This document shows, piece after piece, positions 33,509-43,800 of a stretch of DNA of 64,000 bases. Positions within the stretch are counted from its first letter, which is position 1, and each line of letters begins with the position of its first letter. The stretch covers positions 1,550,001 to 1,614,000 of the forward strand of contig NZ_CP012881.1 of assembly GCF_002224265.1 (NCBI RefSeq), read 5' to 3'. Source of the stretch: Vibrio vulnificus NBRC 15645 = ATCC 27562 (GTDB lineage: Bacteria; Pseudomonadota; Gammaproteobacteria; Enterobacterales; Vibrionaceae). Both the position numbers and the translations under genes were made by a program. Under the pieces are notes generated by a model that was not told where the DNA came from, did not search any database, and worked only from the letters and a program-made list of their open reading frames with translations.

Positions 33509-35470
33509 ATGCTACCTATAAATGATCTAATTGATATAAAAACGCTTTCGGAATCTTCTGAGCTTGAGTTTAAGCTTGCTCAGGGAAAAGATGGTGGTGG
33601 AAAGCTTCCTGATGACTTTTGGCCCACATATAGTGCTATGGCTAACAGTCGTGGTGGGTATGTTGTACTGGGAGTTAGGGAAAAAAGAGGGCAGTTTGAT
33701 GTTGTTGGTATACAGAACGTAGAAGTTGTAAAAAAGCAACTTTTTGATATCGCCAATAATAAGAAGAAAGTTAACGTTAACTTACTCAGTGATCATAATG
33801 TTAAAGATATGGAAGTTGATGGACATTCTCTTCTTGTTGTAGAAATACCAGCAGCACGACGAGAGCAAAAACCGATCTTTCTAAACAATCAACCGATGAC
33901 AGAGACGTACATACGTTTGTATGAGGGAGACTGCCGATGTTCTGAAGAGCAAGTCAGACGTATGCTCGCGGAACAAATTGAAGATAGTCGTGATAATCGA
34001 GTGTTACAAAATTACGATATGTCGGATATCAACTTGGACAGCTTGCAGGCATATCGACGATTGTTGTCCGTATCTAAGCCCGGACATCCAGCTTTGGAGT
34101 TAGATAACTTTGAGTTTCTTCGCAGTGTTGGAGGATGGAGAAAAGACAGGCAGTCTGGCTCTGAGGGAATGACATTGGCTGGTATTTTGATGTTCGGAAC
34201 TTGGGAGGCCATCCAAGATGCAGCTCCGAATTATTTTGTTGACTATCAAGAAAGACCTGAAGCGAAAACTGAGAGGCGATGGGTTGATCGAATCTGCCCT
34301 GATGGAACTTGGTCTGGTAACGTATTTGATTTCTATCGTCGTACATATAGAAAGCTCACAGAAGATTTAAAAGTGCCATTTGAGCTAAAAGATGGTATCA
34401 GACAAGATGAAACTCAGGTACATACAGCGCTACGTGAAGCTTTAGTTAATACGCTAGTTCATGCTGATTACACTGGTCGTTTGTCCATTTTAGTTGTTAA
34501 GAGGCCTGACTTATTTGGTTTCCGTAACCCTGGCCTTATGCGTATTCCTCCAGAACAAGCAATCAAAGGTTATGAGAGTGATTGTAGAAATCGTCTAATG
34601 CATCAAATGTTTCTTCTAATTGGAGCCGGTGAGAGGTCTGGTTCAGGAATACCCAAAATATATAGCGGTTGGAAGTGGGCCAATTGGCGAGTGCCTAGAC
34701 TTCATGAGAAAGCAGAGCCTGAACAAACTTTACTTGAGCTATCTATAGTCAATTTAGTTTCTGAGGAAACTGCTGACTTACTGCATAAAAAGTTTGGGGA
34801 AAAGATAGATACTCTGAGCGATTTGGAGCGTAGTATTGTCATTACAGCAGCAGCTGAGGGGTGGGTTGACCATGAAAGAGCTTGCCAGCTTACGAGTCAG
34901 CATTCTAGAGATGTTACGTTAGCGTTACCTAAACTTGTCGGGAGCGGATTTTTAACCTCTCATGGAGAAAAAAGGGGTAAATCTTATACATTGCCTGGCG
35001 TTAAACTGCCTTCTCCTGACGAAGTTTTTGCCTCTAATCCGTTATCAATAGAGCGCAGCATCACGGATAGTGGGAAAATGATCACGGATAGTGAAGGCTT
35101 GATCACGGATAAGCAGGTATCCGCTCAACTTGATCGAGATGGGGAAGGGCGTTTTATCTCTGACAAGCTGCCGCATCCTTATATAGATGACTTTGAACGC
35201 CTTAGTCCATCATTGCAAAATAATCTCAGTGCAATTGCCCAACCAGCAAGAGATAAAAAACGATTACCCAATGAAGTGATGGATAGCGTTGTTTTAGAGC
35301 TGTGTCGAGGCCACTTTATACCACTTAGTATTATTGCTAAGTTAGTAGATCGTACTCCTCAGAACATTAGAGAAAAGCAATTATCGCCTTTAGTTGCACA
35401 AGGCAAAATGAAAATGGCGTTTCCTCATGCCAAGCGGCATAAACATCAAGGTTATATTACAGTGTTATAA
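33509..35470 (+). CDS. AlbA_2 / HATPase_c_4 protein (Schlafen-AAA type), probable acquired gene
   Basis: 653-residue protein. Residues about 15-145 form an AlbA_2 nucleic-acid-binding domain (SSELEFKLAQG, YSAMANSRGGYVVLGVRE). Residues about 290-390 look like a GHKL-type ATP-binding domain (QVHTALREALVNTLVHADY, GAGERSGSGIPKI). Winged-helix segments follow, and near 518-540 there is a 7-residue repeat (ITDSGKM, ITDSEGL, ITDKQVS). Such proteins are usually annotated as putative transcriptional regulators or ATP-binding proteins and often occur in islands and defence contexts. It is visibly more AT-rich than its neighbours. It stands alone between eda and gor, flanked by similar terminators, which suggests insertion. 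Actual function is unknown. Confidence 0.75.
   Translation: MLPINDLIDIKTLSESSELEFKLAQGKDGGGKLPDDFWPTYSAMANSRGGYVVLGVREKRGQFDVVGIQNVEVVKKQLFDIANNKKKVNVNLLSDHNVKDMEVDGHSLLVVEIPAARREQKPIFLNNQPMTETYIRLYEGDCRCSEEQVRRMLAEQIEDSRDNRVLQNYDMSDINLDSLQAYRRLLSVSKPGHPALELDNFEFLRSVGGWRKDRQSGSEGMTLAGILMFGTWEAIQDAAPNYFVDYQERPEAKTERRWVDRICPDGTWSGNVFDFYRRTYRKLTEDLKVPFELKDGIRQDETQVHTALREALVNTLVHADYTGRLSILVVKRPDLFGFRNPGLMRIPPEQAIKGYESDCRNRLMHQMFLLIGAGERSGSGIPKIYSGWKWANWRVPRLHEKAEPEQTLLELSIVNLVSEETADLLHKKFGEKIDTLSDLERSIVITAAAEGWVDHERACQLTSQHSRDVTLALPKLVGSGFLTSHGEKRGKSYTLPGVKLPSPDEVFASNPLSIERSITDSGKMITDSEGLITDKQVSAQLDRDGEGRFISDKLPHPYIDDFERLSPSLQNNLSAIAQPARDKKRLPNEVMDSVVLELCRGHFIPLSIIAKLVDRTPQNIREKQLSPLVAQGKMKMAFPHAKRHKHQGYITVL
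35060..35122 (+). repeat. Three tandem 21-bp imperfect repeats inside the AlbA_2 gene
   Basis: ATCACGGATA recurs at 35060, 35081 and 35102, exactly 21 bases apart. The first two units also share GTG after it. In protein this is three heptads beginning Ile-Thr-Asp. In-frame period means copy-number change would lengthen the linker without frameshift. Confidence 0.85.
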
Positions 35471-35476
35471 ATACAA

Positions 35477-35508
35477 AAAAGGGTCATCGATTGATGACCC
35501 TTTTGTTA
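35477..35508. terminator. Bidirectional terminator between the AlbA_2 gene and gor
   Basis: AAAAGGGTCATC (35477-35488), loop GATT, GATGACCCTTTT (35493-35504), a perfect 12-bp stem with T-runs both ways, between convergent genes. Confidence 0.93.
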
Positions 35509-35533
35509 TTTCTCGCTTTATTCGATGATGCGA

Positions 35534-36889
35534 TCAACGCATCGTGACGAACTCTTCAGAGCCGGTTGGATGGATAGCCACAACTGAGTCGAAATCGGCT
35601 TTGGTTGCGCCCATCTTCATCGCGACACCGAAACCTTGAATCATTTCGTCCACGGCGAAACCGATGCCGTGCAGACCAACCACTTTCTCATCTTCACCCG
35701 CACATACGAGCTTCATTTTGCATGGCTGACGGTGTTGAGTCACCGCGGTGTACATCGCAGTAAAGCCTGAGGTGTACACTTTCACGTTCTCTTTGCCATA
35801 TTTCGCGATTGCTTCTGGCTCAGAAAGACCAATGGTGCCGATAGGTGGGTGGCTGAACACTACCGTTGGGACCAAGTCATAGTCCATCTTCGCGTTAGGC
35901 TTGTTGTTGAACAGACGCTCAGAAAGCTGACGACCCGCTTTCACCGCAACGGGTGTAAGCTCGATACCGCCTTCCATAATGTCGCCAACACAGTAGATAC
36001 CAGCAACGTTGGTGGCTTGGAACTCATCGACTTTGATGTAGCCGCGCTCGTTGGTTGCTACGCCGGTTGCGCTCAGGTTGATGGCGTCAGTCGCTGGGTG
36101 ACGACCGATTGCCCAGATAAGCTGATCAACGTTTTGGCTTTCACCGTTTTCTAGATGAAGCGTTAGGCTGCCATCGGCTTCTTTGACCACTTCTTTTGGT
36201 ACCGAGTGGGTGTGTAGTGTTGGGCCTTCTGCCGCCATCACTTCCACCAAGGTGTCGATGATCATTGGATCAAAGCTGCGCAGTGGCGACTCTTTACGAC
36301 AGAACAGATGGGTTTCTGTGCCAAGCGCGTTGAGCACGCCAGCGATTTCCACCGCAATGTAACCGGCGCCGACGACAGCAACACGTTTTGGTTGCTCAGC
36401 AAGGTCGAAGAAGCCGTTTGAATCGATGCCGTATTCCGCGCCTGGGATGTTTGGAATGGTCGGGCGGCCACCCACAGCGATCAGGATGTGATCGGCGGTG
36501 TAGTGCTCACCGTTTACTTCCACGGTTTTCTCATCGACAAACTTAGCGAAGCCTTTAATCACGTTGACTTTGTTGTTGCCTAGCACGCGATCGTAAGATT
36601 GGTGGATGCGGCCAATGTACGCTTGGCGGCTCTCAACCAGTTTGCTCCAATCGAAGCCTTTCACTTCCACATCAAAGCCGTAGTCAGGAGCGTAGAGGCT
36701 CATCGCTTCAGCGATCTGCGCGCCATGCCACATCACTTTTTTCGGTACACAACCAACGTTCACACACGTGCCGCCGAGATCTTTTGCTTCGATCAGCGCC
36801 ACTTTCGCGCCATACATCGCCGCACGGTTTGCTGAAGCGATGCCGCCACTGCCGCCGCCGATACAGATATAGTCAAAATGCGTTGCCAT
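35534..36889 (-). CDS. gor: Glutathione reductase
   Basis: 451-residue flavoprotein disulfide reductase that keeps cytoplasmic glutathione reduced using NADPH. The FAD site is [22 protein letters not shown]. The redox-active disulfide is [13 protein letters not shown] (near 39-51). The NADPH Rossmann segment is [17 protein letters not shown], with the phosphate-binding arginine nearby (FCRKESPLR). The catalytic His-Glu pair is in [14 protein letters not shown] at the C-terminus. Starts at [10 protein letters not shown] with an AGGAG ribosome site (CTCCT at 36896 on plus). Same strand as rlmJ upstream, 150 bases apart. Confidence 0.97.
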
Positions 36890-37040
36890 TACTTTCTCCT
36901 GTCTGGCAGGGGCGATTTACTCGCGTGCTCCCTGCGTATTTTTCAATCATTTCATTTTTATATGGAGGACAGATTGGTTGAACTCAATCTGTCGTCCGGA
37001 AATTCTTTGGGTGCTGCGTCTCTATTTTATTCTGGGACGA

Positions 37041-37880
37041 TTACTCAGGCACGATCCACTCTACCTTCCAATGACCGGTTGCCGGCGCAATTGCTTCCTT
37101 AAGGAAAGGCAAAATTTCTTGCATCTGGCTTTCTAGTTTCCAAGGTGGGTTAATCACAATCATGCCTGAAGCGGTCATGCCACGCTCATTGGTATCCGGT
37201 GAGACACCCAACTCAATTTGCAGAATCTTGCGAATGCCCAATCCTTCCAGCCCTTCTAACATGTCATCGATATCGCAGCGGTTGACCACGGGATACCAAA
37301 TCGCGTAGATGCCAGTTGCCCAGCGTTTGTGGCTTTGGTAAATCGCTTGCACCACATCACGGTACTCTTTGGCCAACTCGTAAGGAGGGTCAATCAGCAC
37401 TAGACCACGGCGTTCTTGCGGTGGCAAGCTGGCTTTGAGGCGTTGAAAGCCATCTTCCTTGTAGATACTGACTTGGCGATCACGGTGAAACTCTTGTTCC
37501 AAGAGTGGGTAATCACTTGGGTGGAGCTCCGTCAGAACCATGCGGTCTTGATCGCGCAATTGAGCACGGGCGACGCGTGGTGAGCCAGGGTAGTAACGCA
37601 GCTTATCGCCATTGTTGAGGGCTTTGATCGAATCGATATAGCTGGCGATGTCGGCAGGCAGATCGCTGCGATCCCAAATACGCGCCACGCCTTGTTTGTA
37701 CTCGCCCGTTTTTTCTGACCATTCGTGGGTCAAATCGTAGCGGCCAACACCAGAATGGGTGTCGTGGTAGACGAAGGGTTTGTCTTTTTGTTTTAGCGAG
37801 TCCAGAATCAGACTCTGAACAATGTGTTTTACCACGTCGGCATGGTTGCCGGCATGAAAGCTATGACGATAACTCAGCAA
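37041..37880 (-). CDS. rlmJ: 23S rRNA (adenine-2030 N6) methyltransferase
   Basis: 279-residue SAM-dependent enzyme that methylates A2030 of 23S rRNA. The start MLSYRHSFHAGNHADVVKH is diagnostic, and LVLIDPPYELAKEY is the catalytic (D/N)PPY motif. E. coli RlmJ has 280 residues. Transcribed toward gor. It is divergent from prlC across 270 bases that must hold both promoters. Confidence 0.96.
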   Translation of the reverse strand: MLSYRHSFHAGNHADVVKHIVQSLILDSLKQKDKPFVYHDTHSGVGRYDLTHEWSEKTGEYKQGVARIWDRSDLPADIASYIDSIKALNNGDKLRYYPGSPRVARAQLRDQDRMVLTELHPSDYPLLEQEFHRDRQVSIYKEDGFQRLKASLPPQERRGLVLIDPPYELAKEYRDVVQAIYQSHKRWATGIYAIWYPVVNRCDIDDMLEGLEGLGIRKILQIELGVSPDTNERGMTASGMIVINPPWKLESQMQEILPFLKEAIAPATGHWKVEWIVPE

Positions 37881-38153
37881 AATTCACTCTCGTAACACTC
37901 TGAGTAGAGTGTGGTCAGGGATTAATAGGGCGATTATATACCCAACTGACGCTGATGTTCAGGATTCTCTCTGAGTCACAAAAAAGTTAATCGTCTATTC
38001 GTATTGAAATGTGAACCTTTAACCCTCATTTAGTATCAAAATGTAAGACCAATTGGCGACAGTCGAGGAAAATCGCGTATTATTATTGTGAATAAGCGAG
38101 CCATCGATGGACAGTTGGCCACGATACTGAAGAGTCAAACAAAAGGAATTTAT

Positions 38154-40196
38154 ATGTCTAATCCACTCCTTACTTTTACGGACTTGCCTCCGTTTTCTCA
38201 AATCAAGCCAGAGCATGTGTTTCCTGCGGTGGAACAGGCGATAGCCGATTGCCGTGCCAAGATTGAGCAGGTGCTTGAAGGCAACAATACCCCTAGCTGG
38301 GAAACGGTGATTGCGCCGATCGAGGAAGTGGATGATCGTCTCAGCCGTATTTGGTCACCTGTGAGTCACATGAACTCTGTCGTCAACAGCGACGAGCTGC
38401 GCGACGCGTATGAAAGTTGCCTGCCAATGTTGTCGGAATACGGCACTTGGGTGGGCCAGCACAAAGGTCTGTTTGAGGCGTACAAAGCGATCAAAGCCAG
38501 CGAAGCGTTTGCCAAGCTGACCATTGCACAACAGAAAACCATTACCGATGCTTTGCGTGATTTTGAGCTATCGGGCATTGGCCTGCCTGCGGATGAGCAA
38601 AAGCGCTACGGCGAAATCAGCAAGCGTATGTCAGAGTTGAGCTCGAAGTTTTCCAACAACACGCTAGACGCCACCATGGGCTGGACCAAGCACATTACCG
38701 ATGAGAAAGAGTTAGCAGGCATGCCGGAATCGGCGTTGGCGGCCGCGAAAGCCGCCGCTGAAGCCAAAGAGCTCGACGGTTATTTGATCACGCTTGACGT
38801 GCCGTCTTACCTGCCAGTGATGACTTACTGTGACAACCAAGCCCTGCGCCGTGAAGTGTACGAAGCGTACGTGACTCGCGCGTCGGATCGCGGTCCAAAC
38901 GCCGGTAAGTGGGACAACACCGAGATCATCAACGAGCAGTTGAAACTGCGTCATGAAATTGCTCGCATGCTTGGCTTTAACACCTACAGCGAAAAGTCGT
39001 TGGCGACCAAAATGGCGGAAAACCCAGCGCAAGTGCTGGGCTTCCTCAATGATCTAGCCACCAAAGCCAAGCCACAAGGTGAGCGTGAAGTGGCAGAGCT
39101 GCGTCAGTTTGCTGAGCAAGAGTTTGGCGTGTCTGAACTCAATGTGTGGGATATCGCTTACTACAGCGAAAAACAAAAGCAGCACCTGTTCCAAATTTCG
39201 GATGAAGAACTGCGTCCGTACTTCCCTGAGTCGAAAGCCGTCAGCGGTTTGTTTGAAGTGCTCAAACGTGTGTTTGGCATGAGCGTGAAAGAGCGCGAAG
39301 GCATTGACGTTTGGCACAACTCAGTGCGCTTCTTCGATATTTTCGATGCGCAGGGCGCGCTGCGTGGCAGCTTCTACCTTGATCTCTATGCGCGTGAACA
39401 CAAACGTGGCGGCGCTTGGATGGATGAATGCCGCGTGCGCCGTATTAATGCACAAGGCGAGCTGCAAACCCCAGTGGCGTACCTAACGTGTAACTTCAAC
39501 CGCCCAATCGGCGACAAACCAGCGCTGTTTACGCACGATGAAGTGGTCACCTTGTTCCACGAGTTCGGCCACGGTATTCACCATATGCTGACTCAAGTCA
39601 CCACGGGTGCGGTGTCTGGCATCAATGGTGTGCCTTGGGATGCGGTGGAACTGCCAAGTCAGTTCCTGGAAAACTGGTGTTGGGAAGAAGACGCGTTGGC
39701 GTTTATCTCTGGCCATTACGAAACGGGTGAGCCACTGCCAAAAGCGATGCTAGAGAAAATGTTGGCGGCGAAGAACTTCCAATCGGCAATGGGCATTTTG
39801 CGCCAGCTTGAGTTTGGTCTGTTTGACTTCACGCTGCACACCGAGTTTGACCCTGAGATTGGCCCGCGTGTGCTCGAAACCTTGGCGCAAGTGAAGCAGA
39901 AAGTTGCGGTACTTCCTGCGGTCGAGTGGGCGCGTTTCTCACACAGCTTTGGCCACATCTTTGCGGGCGGTTACTGTGCGGGTTACTACAGCTACCTATG
40001 GGCAGAAGTGCTCTCTTCTGACGCGTTCTCGCGTTTTGAGGAAGAAGGCATTTTTAACGCCGAGACCGGTCAGAGCTTCCTCAACCATATTCTTGAGATG
40101 GGCGGCAGCGAAGAGCCAATGGAGCTATTCAAACGCTTCCGTGGCCGTGAACCACAAATCGATGCTTTGCTGCGCCATTCCGGTATTGCGGCTTAA
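38154..40196 (+). CDS. prlC: Oligopeptidase A (M3 metallopeptidase)
   Basis: 680-residue cytoplasmic zinc endopeptidase that degrades signal peptides and short peptides. The zinc site is HEFGHGIHH (His469, Glu470, His473), with the third ligand glutamate in LPSQFLENWCWEE further on. E. coli OpdA/PrlC has the same length. The start MSNPLLTFTDLPPF follows AAAAGGAA at 38140-38147; an upstream in-frame ATG/GTG at 38088 is rejected as it lacks homology to the family. In E. coli rsmJ is the next gene; here asnC and a c-di-GMP gene intervene. Confidence 0.97.
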   Translation: MSNPLLTFTDLPPFSQIKPEHVFPAVEQAIADCRAKIEQVLEGNNTPSWETVIAPIEEVDDRLSRIWSPVSHMNSVVNSDELRDAYESCLPMLSEYGTWVGQHKGLFEAYKAIKASEAFAKLTIAQQKTITDALRDFELSGIGLPADEQKRYGEISKRMSELSSKFSNNTLDATMGWTKHITDEKELAGMPESALAAAKAAAEAKELDGYLITLDVPSYLPVMTYCDNQALRREVYEAYVTRASDRGPNAGKWDNTEIINEQLKLRHEIARMLGFNTYSEKSLATKMAENPAQVLGFLNDLATKAKPQGEREVAELRQFAEQEFGVSELNVWDIAYYSEKQKQHLFQISDEELRPYFPESKAVSGLFEVLKRVFGMSVKEREGIDVWHNSVRFFDIFDAQGALRGSFYLDLYAREHKRGGAWMDECRVRRINAQGELQTPVAYLTCNFNRPIGDKPALFTHDEVVTLFHEFGHGIHHMLTQVTTGAVSGINGVPWDAVELPSQFLENWCWEEDALAFISGHYETGEPLPKAMLEKMLAAKNFQSAMGILRQLEFGLFDFTLHTEFDPEIGPRVLETLAQVKQKVAVLPAVEWARFSHSFGHIFAGGYCAGYYSYLWAEVLSSDAFSRFEEEGIFNAETGQSFLNHILEMGGSEEPMELFKRFRGREPQIDALLRHSGIAA

Positions 40197-40219
40197 CTCG
40201 ATTAAGTAAACGAAGCATC

Positions 40220-40252
40220 ACAAGGTCAGCCCAACGGCTGGCCTTGTTTTTG
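40220..40252. terminator. Terminator between convergent prlC and asnC
   Basis: ACAAGGTCAGCC (40220-40231), loop CAAC, GGCTGGCCTTGT (40236-40247) with one G-U pair, then TTTTT on the plus strand. Confidence 0.92.
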
Positions 40253-40275
40253 CGGTGCGCTAAGTTTGTTGCGAG

Positions 40276-40740
40276 CTAAGGATTGACGTTGCGATTGATC
40301 GGGTTTTGCAGCGAAATCAGCGTTTCGGTCGATTGTACTTCGTCGATCGCTTGCAGTTTGTCGATCAGCACAAATTGCAGCTCTTCAATCGACTTACACA
40401 TCAGTTTGACGAAGATGTTGTACGCGCCCGTGGTGTAATACGCTTCCACTACTTCATCTAATGCGTTGAGTTTTTCCAGCGCGGAATGATAGTCGCGCGC
40501 TGCATTGAGGTTGATGCCGATAAAACAGCACACGTCGTAGCCGAGTTTTTTGGTGTTGACCACCACTTCGGTACCTTCAATGATCTCCGCCGCTTTCATC
40601 TTTTCGATGCGCACGTGAATGGTGGCCGGGCTGACGTTGAACTGCTTAGCCATCTCTGCATAAGGCGTTTTCGCGTCCGCCATCAGCGTTTTCAATATAG
40701 CGCGATCCAAATCATCAATCTTGGCATTGGCAGAATGCAT
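40276..40740 (-). CDS. asnC: Transcriptional regulator AsnC
   Basis: 154-residue Lrp/AsnC-family regulator. N-terminal helix-turn-helix (DLDRAILKTLMADAKTPYAEMAKQFNVSPATIHVRIEKM) and C-terminal RAM/effector domain (GYDVCCFIGINLNAARDY, EAYYTTGAYNIFVKLM, STETLISLQNPI). Residue by residue it follows E. coli AsnC, the asparagine-responsive activator of asnA, more than Lrp. No asnA gene is in the window, so regulator and target are separated. It is divergent from the sensor gene at 40849. Confidence 0.93.
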   Translation of the reverse strand: MHSANAKIDDLDRAILKTLMADAKTPYAEMAKQFNVSPATIHVRIEKMKAAEIIEGTEVVVNTKKLGYDVCCFIGINLNAARDYHSALEKLNALDEVVEAYYTTGAYNIFVKLMCKSIEELQFVLIDKLQAIDEVQSTETLISLQNPINRNVNP

Positions 40741-40848
40741 TGTTTGTCCCTTTTCTAATCAGCATATGGGTATAATACTAACAAGGGCAGCTTATCTTTC
40801 ACAATCAAGGTTTTTTGCTCATAGATCGGGTTAGAGGAAGGTGAGCAA

Positions 40849-43800
40849 GTGCGATTTTGTTTTTCCATGTTGATAATGCTATGCAGCTTTTGGGCAAGTG
40901 CCCATGAGAAAAATATTTTAGTGGTGCACTCTTACCACCAAGGTTTCTTTTGGACTGACTCCTTCCAACTTGGCCTTGCACAAACACTCGGTGAGCGCGA
41001 CATGGCTCTGCGTGTGCTGTACCTCGATACCAAGCGTAATCAAAGCGCCAGCTTTCTCAATCAGCTTTACTTTCTCTACAAAACCAAAGTTGAACAAGAG
41101 CGCTTTGACGCCATTGTGGTGAGCGATAACGTAGCACTGCAGTTGATGCAGCGTTTGGCGGAGCCACTGTCGGGCACACCGGTGATTTTTGGTGGCATTA
41201 ATAATTACACGCCAGAAATGCATGCGGGTTTGAATGCCACTGGCGTGATTGAAGATATTGATCTGCTGTCGAACGTGTCGCTGATTGAGCGTTTGCAGCC
41301 CCAAGCGCAGCAAATTTTTGTGGTAACGGACCATTCGATTACGGGGGTCGCGTTGCGCGCGCAGGTGGACAAGTTTTTGTCCCGCTATCCTGAGTATCAG
41401 CAAAAAGTGCAACATTTAGTGCCGAATACGGTGGCCGAACTGATTGAGCGAGTGCAAATGCTCGACTTAAACAGCGCGGTGCTGTTTTGGGCTTATTACC
41501 GCGATGCCGATGGTACTTTGAGTGATGATGACGATTGGCAGGAGCTTAATCTCGTCAGCAGAGCACCTATCTACATGGTGCACGATCTTGGTCTTGGTCA
41601 TGGCGCGGTCGGCGGTGTGATTCAAAGTGGCTACAAGCAAGGTTTTGCTACGGGTAAAGTGTTGAACCAAGTGCTGGACTCACCCGCCGCACCCTTACCG
41701 AAAGTGAAGGTGGTGGAGCCTGATATCAAACTGGATTATCAAGCCGTGGCGCGCTGGAAGTTAGGGGTGGAAGGTGAACCCGCTTCCGTGTTGGTCAATA
41801 AACCCGAGCCATTTTCGGTGCGTTACGCGCAAGAGATCCGCCTCTACAGCGCGGTATTTGTGATGTTGGTGCTGGTGATTGTGCTGTTAGTTTATTACTT
41901 GCGCCGCATTCAACAGAGCGAGACGTTGGCGCGTGAGAGTCAATCGATGCTCGAGTCAATTTTCGACCAGAGTTTGCAATACATCGGTATTTTAGATCGA
42001 AACGGCTGCTTGGTTTCCAGCAATGCTCAGCTGCAAGATCTGCTGTTTTTCCAAGGGGTTCCGCTAGATCGCCCTTTATGGCAACACCAACATTGGGAAG
42101 ACGCATCTGCCTCTCGTTTGGCTGACTATTTTTCTGCGACGGAAGCGCAACTGAGCACCTTTGAAGCGGAGATTTGGAGTCGTAATCTCGGCGCGATGAT
42201 GCTTGAAGTGTCTCTCAAACCACTGCATAGCGTGGGTGAGCAGCGAGGAGAATACTTGTTTGAAGCGCGAGACATCACTTCACGAAAGTTAATGGAAGAG
42301 AAGCTCTACAAACGTGAGTCCAACTTACGCAATTACTATGAGCAGCAGCCCGTGATGATGGTGACGCTGGATAAAAACAATCGCATTCAGCAGGTAAACC
42401 GTTTTGCTCAGCAGCTACTGGGCTATCAACCCTTAGAAATGCTCGGCCATCTGCTGCAAGAGTTCTATTGTGATACTCAAGCCATGACCCCAAGGCAAAT
42501 GCTGCTGCAACCAACACCAGCGCTGCAAGGGGTTTGGCGTCGAGAGATTGAGTATCGTCACCAAGACGGCAGTGCGGTGTGGATACGCGAAAACATTCGT
42601 CCATTGACCGAGTCAGGACAAATTTTGATTGTTGGCGAAGACATCTCCCACAACAAACAGCTGGCTCGTCAGTTGGAATACCAAGCCAAATACGATTTGT
42701 TGACCGATACCTTTAATCGTAACCAATTTGATATTGAACTCAAACGCGCGCTGCGCGAGGTGGAAAGCCATCGCCGTGTGCATGCGATGCTCTATATCGA
42801 TTTGGATCAGCTTAAAGTGCTCAACGATACCGCAGGGCATGACGCGGGGGATGGGGCAATTCAATTTTGCGCCAGCATGTTGGAAGAGGTGTTGCCGCAT
42901 ACCGCGATTTTGGCGCGATTAGGGGGCGATGAGTTTGCTGTCTTACTCAAAGACAGCAATGAACACACCGCCATCGGTGTGGCGAAAACCATCATTGCCA
43001 CCTTGAGCAGCCAGCCTTTCATCTGGGAAAAAGTGCAGATAAACCTAACCTGCTCGATCGGCATTCGTATGATTGACCATACGGCCGAATCGCCACAAAT
43101 GGTGCATGCGCAGGCAGACACTGCCTGTCATGCGGCCAAAGAGCAGGGGCGTAATCGCTTCAAATTGTTTAGCTTGGACAGCGAAGAGTTACAACGCCGT
43201 CAGCAGGAGATGGAGAGTGTAAACCTAGTCCATGATGCGCTTGCTAACGACCGTCTAGAACTCTTCGCTCAACGCATTATTCCACTCAGCAAAGAGTGCG
43301 ACAAAATGCACTTTGAAATCCTAACGCGCATTCGTGATAAACAGGGGGAGTATCTCTCGCCTGCGATCTTTATGCCGGCATCCGAGCGCTACAACATTGC
43401 CCACCTGATTGATGAACAAGTAGTCACCAAAACCCTCGACTGGCTTGAGGCGCGCCCAGATGCGCTGCACCAGCTTGGTCGATGTTCGATAAACCTTTCC
43501 GGACACTCGATGGGCAATCCAGAGTTTATGGCGTTTTTGCTTGACCGATTGGCCAACAGCGTGATTCCTTGCCATAAAATCTGTCTGGAAATCACCGAAA
43601 CCGCAGCGATGAAAAACATCAGCTTGGCGATGGACTTCTTCGCTCAAGTGAAAGCGCTGGGCTGCTTGATTGCGCTGGATGATTTTGGTTCTGGGCTGTC
43701 ATCGTTTGGCTATCTTAAGCAATTGCCTGTCGATGTAGTGAAAATCGACGGCATTTTTGTGCAGGACATGCATCGCAATGAGAGCGATCACATCATGGTG

